Shown: piece by piece, positions 52,016 to 59,018 of the stretch
Layout: each line of letters opens with the position of its first letter
Numbering within the stretch: the stretch's first letter is position 1
DNA from: CAZRNB01 sp964601355
Lineage (GTDB): Bacteria > Planctomycetota > Phycisphaerae > Sedimentisphaerales > Anaerobacaceae
Direction of reading: 5' to 3'
Length of the DNA stretch: 64,000 nt
NCBI GenBank assembly: GCA_964601355.1
Contig: CAZRNB010000001.1
Location: 1 to 64,000, forward strand
The notes under the pieces: generated by a model
Seen by the model: the letters and a program-made list of their open reading frames with translations, nothing else
What the model was told of the DNA's origin: nothing
The model's database searches: none
Translations under genes and position numbers: made by a program

Positions 52016-53284
52016 ATGGAATTTAAGGGAAAAAGATTATCGAATGGTCTGGATTTAATTGGAGAGGTTAATCCATCCGCTAAATCGGCTGCGGTTGGTT
52101 TCTTCGTTAGAACCGGCTCTCGAGATGAGACCGGGCAAATAAACGGAGTTTCACACTTTCTGGAGCACATGCTGTTTAAAGGTACTGAAAAGTTAAACGC
52201 GTTTGAAGTCAATAAGGCATTCGACAATACGGGGGCGCAGTTCAACGCCTTTACCGGCGAGGAAAATACTGTTTACTACGCAGCCGTTTTGCCAGAGTAC
52301 GTCATAGAAGTCACAAAGCTATGGATCGAATTGATGAGGCCGGCCCTTAGAGATACAGATTTCAATATCGAGAAAAATGTCATCAAAGAAGAAATAGCAA
52401 TGTACAAGGATACGCCCAGCTTTGACGTCGTGGATAGATGCAGAAGTCTGCACTTCGATAGACATCCATGCGGCAACAGTATTCTCGGCAGCGAAAAAAG
52501 TATAGACGGTCTCACAGTCGAGAAGATGCGGGACTATTTTATAAGGCGTTATACACCGGACAATATGATGTTCACCTGTACCGGCAACTTCAACTGGGAA
52601 CAAATCTGCCGGACCATGGAAGAGGCCTGTTTCAGGTGGCAGGGACAAACTGCTTCCAGAAAGTTAGAGCACTTTGGCGGCAGCAAAAAGAAAGAAAGGA
52701 TTGAAAAATCCAATCTGGCCTGCGAGCATATATGCCTGATAGGCCCGTGCGTGTCCTTTCAGGATCCGCTAAGGTTCGCAGCCTCGCTCTTGACGGTTAT
52801 TGTCGGCGACAACGTCGGCTCAAGATTCTTCTGGGAATTAGTGGATAAGGCGTTGGCAGAAGCAGCCACGATGCAATATAGCCCTATGGACGGCACAGGG
52901 GCGCTGTATAGTTATATCAGGTGCAGCAGCAAAAACGTCTCCAAGGTTCTGGACATCGTCAGGATTATCTTCCAAAGCTTATCTGAAAACGGCGTAACGG
53001 AAGATGAATTGAGAAAGGCCAAAAATAAAGTCCTCAGCGCATTGGTGATTAAAAATGAGCTGCCGATGGGTCGTCTCCTTGACCTCGGTTTTAACTGGAT
53101 TTATTTAAAAGAATATTGTACCATTGAATACGACGTTCAGGCCGTTAAGGCAGTAAGCATTGATGATATTAACTCACTGATAGAGCAATTTAATCCGGGT
53201 GAGTTCACACAATTTTCTATAGGTCCCGTTAGAAATACCGATCTAACGAAAAATCTTATAGAGAATGAATTTCTAACGGGATAG
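52016..53284 (+). CDS. M16-family zinc peptidase subunit
   Basis: 422 residues. Zinc motif GVSHFLEHMLFKGTEKL with the downstream glutamate in EKNVIKEEIAMY; AGGTxxNAFT-like segment is GAQFNAFTGEENTVYYA. The R/Y segment is degenerate here (VGSRFFWELVDKALAEAATM), opposite to its partner at 50770. Its last 19 codons and stop lie in an inverted repeat (TCCCGTTAGAAAT 53224-53236 with ATTTCTAACGGGA 53269-53281) that looks like a repeat-derived tail. Confidence 0.9.
   Translation: MEFKGKRLSNGLDLIGEVNPSAKSAAVGFFVRTGSRDETGQINGVSHFLEHMLFKGTEKLNAFEVNKAFDNTGAQFNAFTGEENTVYYAAVLPEYVIEVTKLWIELMRPALRDTDFNIEKNVIKEEIAMYKDTPSFDVVDRCRSLHFDRHPCGNSILGSEKSIDGLTVEKMRDYFIRRYTPDNMMFTCTGNFNWEQICRTMEEACFRWQGQTASRKLEHFGGSKKKERIEKSNLACEHICLIGPCVSFQDPLRFAASLLTVIVGDNVGSRFFWELVDKALAEAATMQYSPMDGTGALYSYIRCSSKNVSKVLDIVRIIFQSLSENGVTEDELRKAKNKVLSALVIKNELPMGRLLDLGFNWIYLKEYCTIEYDVQAVKAVSIDDINSLIEQFNPGEFTQFSIGPVRNTDLTKNLIENEFLTG
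53224..53281. repeat. CCCGTTAGAAAT dyad at the 3' end of the M16 gene
   Basis: Perfect 13-bp inverted repeats TCCCGTTAGAAAT and ATTTCTAACGGGA; AGGTCC and GGACCT outside them extend the dyad. Encodes the C-terminus of the zinc peptidase (VRNTDLTKNLIENEFLTG). Confidence 0.75.
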
Positions 53285-53293
53285 GACCTGCAC

Positions 53294-53818
53294 GTGGTGA
53301 ATATGGCCAACAGCAATAAACAAAATGATGACGGCGTTCTTCGAGCAGGCGATATAATACCGCCCTACAACACTCGACCGGCTCGGGAAACCCCGGCAGA
53401 ACAAACAGACACAAAACAGCAGGCAAGCGACATACCGAGATTTAACTTAGCCGAGCAGATCTTGGCAGAGCAGCGAAAAATATCCTCTACAAAAAGAAAA
53501 TCTCCCGGCCCAAAAAGTATACCTCCAAGCCGACTCATCACGGCGGAGCGTGCCGGAGCGAGACAGGAAAAGAACGAGAAAAGCAGCGGAGTATTCATTC
53601 TCCGTCCCTTAGCGCCGAAAGGTGTCCTGCGGAGGACTGCGAAGGATGAAAGCCCCACTCAATTCTATTCGGCTGTTACACAGCCGGCAATACTGCTGTT
53701 AAACCAGCAGCAAATCATAGCAGAGATTGTAGCGAAGGATATAGCAAAGCTGTCCGGAGACTTGGCTGGTGGCCATCAAAAGCAAACATCCAGTGCATCA
53801 ACCCCGTTAGAGAATTAA
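53294..53818 (+). CDS. Hypothetical protein, low complexity
   Basis: 174 residues, polar and probably largely disordered, no family recognised. Contains RPLAPKGVLRRTAKDESP (about 104-121), encoded by the CCGAAAGGTGTCCTGCGG palindrome at 53612-53632. A C-terminal helix-like part (AILLLNQQQIIAEIVAKDIA) is the only ordered-looking segment. Start uncertain: GTG at 53294 with AGGA upstream, or ATG at 53303. Ten bases after the M16 gene, so probably same transcript. Its stop lies in a strong dyad. Confidence 0.5.
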   Translation: MVNMANSNKQNDDGVLRAGDIIPPYNTRPARETPAEQTDTKQQASDIPRFNLAEQILAEQRKISSTKRKSPGPKSIPPSRLITAERAGARQEKNEKSSGVFILRPLAPKGVLRRTAKDESPTQFYSAVTQPAILLLNQQQIIAEIVAKDIAKLSGDLAGGHQKQTSSASTPLEN

Positions 53819-53863
53819 GTTCTCTAATCCTGATGTATCTGGAGAGGCTTTCTCTAACGGGGT
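53801..53863. terminator. Bidirectional dyad between convergent genes
   Basis: ACCCCGTTAGAGAA (53801-53814) pairs perfectly with TTCTCTAACGGGGT (53850-53863). Nested in it TTAGAGAA-ttaag-TTCTCTAA (53807-53827) forms an alternative, mutually exclusive hairpin. It lies between the convergent 53294 gene and azoR, and can serve both. Shares CCGTTAGA with 53224-53281 and 35592-35687. Confidence 0.6.
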
Positions 53864-53885
53864 CAACGAAGGCCTAAAGAAAAGC

Positions 53886-54515
53886 TCAAAACGTCTTCGC
53901 AATTCGCTTAGCTTTCTCAATGGCTTCCGCCTGTTTTTGTTTCGCAACGTCGGCGCCGCCGGCGAGGGTCGGCTCAACAATTACGGAGCGAATATCAGAC
54001 AAACCCATAAAGCCCAAAATAAGCTCAAGATAGCTCTTTTGCATATCAAAAGCTTTGCCGGCTTCCGATGAGTACTGCCCGCCACGCGCGTATGCAATAA
54101 AGACCAGCTTATTTTTTACCAATCCCTCATAGCTGCCGTCTTTTTTGGCGGTGAAAGTTAAACCGGGCTGAACAATGACGTCTATATATTGTTTCAGCCG
54201 GTAAGGAATCGAAAAATTCCACATCGGCACCGCGAAAACATATTTGTCCGCTGCCTTGAACTTTTCTATTACAGAAACAATCCCCTGCCAGATTTGGCGG
54301 TCTTTTTGTGTATGCTCTTTGGAATGCATTATTTTGTATTTTGCGGCTGCCGCCGGCAAATCAAACGCCGGCAGCTCTTCCTGAAAAATGTCGATGGTTT
54401 TGATTTCATCGCCGGAATGGCTTTGGCGATACGATTCAATAAACGCGTCGGCTGCCGCAATTGAGTGAGAAAGACTACCAAGCGGCGAGGCTTTGATGTA
54501 TAAAATAGTGCTCAT
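53886..54515 (-). CDS. azoR: FMN-dependent NADH-azoreductase (AzoR family)
   Basis: 209 residues of the flavodoxin-like quinone/azo reductase family. Start TILYIKASPLGSLSHSIAAA is the FMN phosphate loop; VFAVPMWNFSIPYRLKQYID is the family's conserved core; AYARGGQYSS also fits. Transfers two electrons from NADH to quinones or azo compounds, protecting from quinone stress. The ATG at 54515 with AAGGAG nine bases upstream is chosen; longer forms add a non-family leader. Confidence 0.92.
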   Translation of the reverse strand: MSTILYIKASPLGSLSHSIAAADAFIESYRQSHSGDEIKTIDIFQEELPAFDLPAAAAKYKIMHSKEHTQKDRQIWQGIVSVIEKFKAADKYVFAVPMWNFSIPYRLKQYIDVIVQPGLTFTAKKDGSYEGLVKNKLVFIAYARGGQYSSEAGKAFDMQKSYLELILGFMGLSDIRSVIVEPTLAGGADVAKQKQAEAIEKAKRIAKTF

Positions 54516-55015
54516 AGTGTTCATCTCCTTGAATACTTCTGAAAATTTATATGTGGGGCTTAACACCACATTATTCTTTAGATTGCTGCAATTATAATTG
54601 ATACACTCCGAATAGTCACTTAACAAATCATTCAGAAATCAGCTTTGAGGTTAATATTGATGCTGATAAAATGCTCATAAAATGTTCAAGTGAACAGCCC
54701 TCATAGTTCTTTGTTCGTCGATAAACAATGAACTGATAACAATAAACTACCATTGCCATTAGGCTTTGACTTTAGCAATATAAACAAATATATACGTAGC
54801 CCTGTGCTATAGTTTCTAAAGCCTGATCTGTTCAATTTTGAATTAAGAATTGAGAATTTAGAATGAAGAAAAATTTAATTCTCAATTCTTCATATCCTGA
54901 TTCTCTAAGCACCTGCTCTGTTGCTCGGTTAGGATGGTCAAATTTGGGTAGGTTTAACGGAAGAATTATACGAGAATTTAGACACAAAATAAAACGGATT
55001 TTCAAAAAATAAAAC
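54516..55015. other. Intergenic region with heptamer tracts
   Basis: Divergent spacer between azoR and higB. Holds GTTCATT/AACAATGAAC-type repeats (54700-54745) and a GAATTTA/CAATTCT tract (54838-54905); no gene recognised. The higBA promoter lies at its right end. Confidence 0.6.
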
Positions 55016-55044
55016 TTGACCTATAACGTTATGTGTTATATAAT
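55016..55044 (+). promoter_or_regulatory. higBA promoter with overlapping operator
   Basis: TTGACC, 17 bp, TATAAT: a near-consensus sigma-70 promoter. ATAACGTTAT (55023-55032) is a perfect palindrome and TATAAC/GTTATA (55022-55027 and 55035-55040) a second dyad overlapping the -10, the expected place for HigA autorepression. The higB ATG is only 12 bases after the -10, so the mRNA is leaderless or nearly so. Confidence 0.75.
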
Positions 55045-55055
55045 CTATTTGATTT

Positions 55056-55337
55056 ATGATTAAAACCTTCAAGTGTAAAGAAACGCAAAAGATTTTTTGC
55101 CGGCGATATTCCAGAAAGCTGCCTTCTGATATTCAAAAGGTAGCTTTTAGAAAACTGCGTATGATCGACCGTAGTTACACATTAAGTGATTTGAAAGTTC
55201 CGCCAGCTAACAGGTTGGAAATGCTGTCCGGTAAAAGAAAAGGGCAATATAGTATTCATATTAATGATCAATGGCGAATTTGCTTTAGATGGATAGATAA
55301 TAATGCCCTTGACGTAGAAATTACAGATTATCATTGA
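55056..55337 (+). CDS. higB: HigB-type toxin (RelE superfamily)
   Basis: 93 residues, a RelE/HigB mRNA interferase that cuts mRNA in the ribosome A-site. Starts MIKTFKCKETQKIF and carries LSDLKVPPANRLEMLSGKR, then YSIHINDQWRICFRW and DVEITDYH, all typical of the HigB-1 (host inhibition of growth) subgroup. Nine bases ahead of higA, toxin-first order as is normal for higBA. No ribosome binding site is visible, in keeping with a near-leaderless start. Confidence 0.92.
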   Translation: MIKTFKCKETQKIFCRRYSRKLPSDIQKVAFRKLRMIDRSYTLSDLKVPPANRLEMLSGKRKGQYSIHINDQWRICFRWIDNNALDVEITDYH

Positions 55338-55346
55338 GGTAAGAAA

Positions 55347-55649
55347 ATGAGAAATAATAAAATACCTCCACTGCATCCTGGAGAGATTCTTCTTGAAGAA
55401 TTCTTAAAGCCTCTGAATATAAGCCAAAATCAGCTTGGTCGAGACTTAGGAGTGTCTGCTCGAAGAATAAACGAGATTATTCATGGCAAAAGGAGCATAA
55501 CAGCAGATACGGCTCTCCGTTTAGCCCGGTATTTTGGCAATTCGCCGCAGTTTTGGCTCGGCCTTCAAATAGATTACGATTTGGACGTGGAGACAGACAG
55601 GCTCTCACATCGAATAAAAAAAGAAGTGAAAAAATTAGCCTATGCGTAG
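55347..55649 (+). CDS. higA: HigA-type antitoxin, XRE-family HTH
   Basis: 100 residues. LHPGEILLEEFLKPLNISQN is the hallmark start of HigA; the HTH is QLGRDLGVSARRINEIIHGK, followed by TALRLARYFGNSPQFWLGLQ. Binds HigB and represses the operon at the operator above. Preceded by GAGG six bases before the ATG. Confidence 0.94.
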   Translation: MRNNKIPPLHPGEILLEEFLKPLNISQNQLGRDLGVSARRINEIIHGKRSITADTALRLARYFGNSPQFWLGLQIDYDLDVETDRLSHRIKKEVKKLAYA

Positions 55650-55875
55650 GGTTCCCGCAAGGTGGGGTCCCAATCAAGAGATGCTATCACTTTTCAACCG
55701 AAAGGTAGGCAGTAAGAATGCCTGCACGACCCAAAGACTTATAGCTTTTCAACCTATTTGGAAGTTCATGCTTAAATCTCAAGCTTCCGCAAAATTACGT
55801 TATGTTTACAGAAATACGGGGTTTTATATAATACAATGTAGGTTTCCAGATAGGACCATCCGTTTGGATTGATTT
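55650..55875. other. Spacer with partial GTGGGGT repeat
   Basis: Begins with GGGTTCCCGCAAGGTGGGGTCCC, a partial member of the palindrome family at 74-93. The remainder has no recognised gene. Confidence 0.4.
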
Positions 55876-56436
55876 ATGGATGAATCTCTGAAAGACTTAC
55901 TCTTTAACTGTGGTTTGCAGAGTCCAGGTTCGTGGCTTATGAGCGCTTTATGACTCAAGCGTGCGGCTGAGGAGATTGACTATTGGAAGCATTATAAGGC
56001 TGATATAAATAGCCCGGAAGGCGATTTTCAATTCATGATCCCCGTCTACAAGTTACTTTTAGGGCTCTCTTTCGAGAACTTGCTGAAAGGGATTGCAGTA
56101 GAACAACGTGGTTCAGGAGGTTCGCTTGGCAAGATCGAAAAAGATTTGACAACTCACCATATGGAGGACTTGCTAGATCTTGCCGACTTATCTGCGGTTT
56201 ATATTTCAAATGAAGAAAGGTCTCTGCTGATTGATTTGGAGCAGTATGTAGTTTGGGCAGGTCGGTACCCACTCCCAAAGAAATCTGCAGACCTTTTTGC
56301 CAAAATGGACTCTTCCAATGACAACAAAAATAGATTGGGACTTTGGGATCGCCTATTTACTCATCTAAAAAGTATCGGTTGGGTCACTAAGATGGACGGA
56401 TCTAAATTATTCACTGGTAAACCTGTCAGTGAATAG
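55876..56436 (+). pseudogene. Hypothetical gene interrupted by one in-frame TGA
   Basis: The ATG at 55876 opens a frame reading DESLKDLLFNCGLQSPGSWL then MSAL, TGA (55951-55953), then in the same frame LKRAAEEIDYWKHYKADINS and on through FMIPVYKLLLGLSFENLLKG to a TAG at 56434. Everything past the stop is continuous coding-like sequence, 186 codons in all. The protein is not recognised. The simplest reading is a nonsense-mutated gene; an ATG at 56035 would give a 133-residue C-terminal piece. Confidence 0.65.
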
Positions 56437-56451
56437 TTGCCAAAGCATAAC

Positions 56452-58107
56452 TCACCTGTTTCGTGTTTTAAGATAATCAAGAACCACTAATTTGTCGCTG
56501 AAATTGAATTTCTGGGTTCCGATTATTTGGTAGTTTTCATGGCCTTTGCCGGCGATAAGCACAATATCATCCTTGCCGGCAGTTCTTATGGCTAACTCGA
56601 TGGCCTTTCTTCTATCCGGCTCAATTATTTTCGTCGCTCGTCGCTCGTCGCTCGTCGCTCGTAATTCCGTATGCGGTACCGCAGGCCCTTTTTCAAAACC
56701 TGTAACTATTTCATTAATGATGCCTCCGGGTTTTTCTGTTCGCGGATTGTCACTGGTGACGATTACAATGTCTGCTAATTCCTCGGCGACTTTGGCCATT
56801 CGAGGACGTTTGGTTCTGTCCCTGTCGCCGCCGCAGCCAAAAACGACTATCAATCTGCCTTTGCACAAAGGTTTCAGTGTCGTCAGGACGTTTTTCAAGG
56901 CATCATCAGTATGGGCATAATCAATTAACACGTGACTCGTCCATTCTCCGTAGCACTGCGAAGGATGAATCGCTTGTCGCTCGTCGCTCGCTGCTCGTTC
57001 CCTGACCCCCGACCCCCGACCCCCGACTCCTGAACAATCGACTTTTTCCAATCGGCCAGGCACGCCCTGCAGGACCGAAAGGCCTGCTGCTATCGTTTCC
57101 AAATCCATGCCGGATGCAAGGCACAATCCCGCTGCTGCAAGGTGATTGCTGACATTATGAAGACCCAATAAAGGAGTCTTTACGAGTGACGAGTGACGAG
57201 TGACGAGTGACGATTCGTCTGCATACTCTAAAGTGAAAACCGTTCCATTTATGTCCGTCGATTCGGTGTGAGCAGTAATATCCGCTGGTTCATCGATAGC
57301 ATACCATAAGATTTTGGCCTTTGTATTTTTGGCAATATGCTCAGCCTGGGGTGATTGCTTGTTCAATACCGCAACCGCATCAGGCAAAAGGGCGGAAAAA
57401 AGTTTCGTCTTGGCGGCCAAATAATCTTCTGTGGTCTTGTGATAGTCCAGGTGGTCGCCGGTGAGGTTGGTAAAAGCTGCTGCTGTAAAATTTATCCCAG
57501 CCAGGCGATTCTGTGACAGGGCATGGCTGCTGGCCTCGATGACCATATATTCGCAGCCGGCTTTAATCATTTCCTGCTGGATGCGTGCAATTTCCAGGCA
57601 ATCCGGTGTTGTCATTGAAGCCTGGCAGATGCTACGGCCTGTGTCGTATTCAACGGTGCCGATTAGGCCGCACTTTTTGCCGGCCGTTTGTATTATCGAC
57701 CGAACCAAATAAGCCGTAGTAGTTTTGCCGTTTGTGCCGGTGACGGCGAGATTGATTAGTAGCGAAGCCGGATTACCAGCCCTTGCCTGTGCCAGAAGGG
57801 CTGCCGCTTCTGCGGAATTTTTCACGTCGATAATCTCGATACTCGATGCTTGATGCTGGATACCGTCACCACAGGGGTGACGGCTAAACATCGTCCATCG
57901 TCCGTCGTCTCTCGTCCCTCGTTTTTTCTTCTGGCAAACTATGTATTTTGCGCCTTTGGCGATGGCCTGGTCGATGAAGTCATGGCCGTCACAGTTGGCG
58001 CCTTTGATAGCTACAAATATATCGCCGTCTTTGACGAGCCGTGAATCAATGCAAATATTTGGGTGATCGACGGAAGATGCCAACGCTAATAATTCGTTGA
58101 ATGTCAT
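56452..58107 (-). CDS. murE: UDP-MurNAc-tripeptide synthetase (MurE) with several repeat-encoded insertions
   Basis: 551 residues, about 60 longer than usual. ATP loop VTGTNGKTTTAYLVRSI, carbamylated-lysine region GDHLDYHKTTEDYLAAKTKL, VLIDYAHTDDALKNVL, and DNPRTEKPGGIINEI; DNPR is the signature of enzymes adding meso-diaminopimelate. Adds the third residue of the peptidoglycan stem peptide. Insertions encoded by heptamers or palindromes lie at about residues 52-91 (RGTRDDGRWTMFSRHPCGDG), 297-309 (SSLVTRHSSLV), 356-388 (VGGRGSGVRERAASDERQA) and 476-490 (ELRATSDERRAT). All keep the frame. Four bases after the fumarase stop. Confidence 0.92.
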   Translation of the reverse strand: MTFNELLALASSVDHPNICIDSRLVKDGDIFVAIKGANCDGHDFIDQAIAKGAKYIVCQKKKRGTRDDGRWTMFSRHPCGDGIQHQASSIEIIDVKNSAEAAALLAQARAGNPASLLINLAVTGTNGKTTTAYLVRSIIQTAGKKCGLIGTVEYDTGRSICQASMTTPDCLEIARIQQEMIKAGCEYMVIEASSHALSQNRLAGINFTAAAFTNLTGDHLDYHKTTEDYLAAKTKLFSALLPDAVAVLNKQSPQAEHIAKNTKAKILWYAIDEPADITAHTESTDINGTVFTLEYADESSLVTRHSSLVKTPLLGLHNVSNHLAAAGLCLASGMDLETIAAGLSVLQGVPGRLEKVDCSGVGGRGSGVRERAASDERQAIHPSQCYGEWTSHVLIDYAHTDDALKNVLTTLKPLCKGRLIVVFGCGGDRDRTKRPRMAKVAEELADIVIVTSDNPRTEKPGGIINEIVTGFEKGPAVPHTELRATSDERRATKIIEPDRRKAIELAIRTAGKDDIVLIAGKGHENYQIIGTQKFNFSDKLVVLDYLKTRNR

Positions 58108-58111
58108 ATAA

Positions 58112-58996
58112 TCAAATAACTGCCGTTTTGTGCCTGTGACTGTGGCATTCGATATTCACTGCTACCGGCAGTGAGGCAATGTGGCAGGGTGCCATTTCAA
58201 CTGCAGCCGCCAAGGCGGTAGTATCACCGCCGAGTCCCTGCGGCCCCAAGCCAAGTGCGTTAATCCTCGAAAGCAAATCCGCCTCAATCGCAGCGTAAAA
58301 CTCGCTGGGATTGTGTGAAGCCAGATTTCGCAGCAGCGCCTTTTTGCTCAGCAGGCAGCTTAATTCAAAATCGCCGCCAATGCCCACTCCCACAATAAAT
58401 GGAGGACAGGCATCCGCCCCAGCCGTTTTTACAGCATCGACGACCCAGTCAATAATCTGGTTTCTTTCCGCGGTGGGTTTAAACATCCTGAACTGGCTTT
58501 TGTTCTCACATCCGCCGCCCTTGGCCATGACGGTCAACTTTAACTTATCGCCGGGTACAATTGTATAATGAATTACAGCAGGCGTATTAGAGCTGGTATT
58601 TTCACGTTTATTCAAAGGTTCTGCAACAACGCTTTTTCGCAGGTATCCTTTCTCGTAACCGGCCTTGACGCCTGCATTGATAGCGTCGAGTGGGGTGGCG
58701 CAGTCTTTCCCTCCGCAGGACACCTTTCGGCGGACGGAAGATTTGAAAACGACATCCGCTCCCTGCTCGACAAACACTATCGCCAGGCCTGTGTCCTGAC
58801 ACAATGGTATTTGTTCAGCCGAAGCCATGCGGGCATTTTCAATGAGCTGATTTAATATTTTTGCTGCACGGGGATTGGATTCTTTACGTGCGGCTTTTTC
58901 CAGAGCAGCTAAAACGTCCTCAGGCAGCTCGTAATTAGCTGCTATACAAAGGGATTCGACCGTCTCAGCGATCTTTTCAAGCTCGATGTAGCGCAC
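58112..58996 (-). CDS. Class I Fe-S fumarate hydratase, alpha subunit
   Basis: 294 residues from a GTG at 58996 with GAGGG upstream; the start YIELEKIAETVESLCIAANY fits the family better than the longer forms that overlap the previous gene. Cys ligands and active-site segments: PLCQDTGLAIVFVEQG, NTPAVIHYTIVPGDKL, MAKGGGCENKSQFRMF and ADACPPFIVGVGIGGDFEL. Hydrates fumarate to malate (or is a tartrate dehydratase alpha chain). A palindrome at 58712-58741 adds VRRKVSCGGKDCAT. The beta subunit, which is usually adjacent, is missing; murE follows instead. Confidence 0.88.
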   Translation of the reverse strand: MRYIELEKIAETVESLCIAANYELPEDVLAALEKAARKESNPRAAKILNQLIENARMASAEQIPLCQDTGLAIVFVEQGADVVFKSSVRRKVSCGGKDCATPLDAINAGVKAGYEKGYLRKSVVAEPLNKRENTSSNTPAVIHYTIVPGDKLKLTVMAKGGGCENKSQFRMFKPTAERNQIIDWVVDAVKTAGADACPPFIVGVGIGGDFELSCLLSKKALLRNLASHNPSEFYAAIEADLLSRINALGLGPQGLGGDTTALAAAVEMAPCHIASLPVAVNIECHSHRHKTAVI

Positions 58997-59018
58997 AATA
59001 ATAAAATCCCTCAAATCC

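Noticed and set aside
55951..55953. TGA read as selenocysteine or tryptophan
   Set aside because: No selenocysteine insertion hairpin was recognised and nothing suggests recoding; nonsense mutation is simpler.
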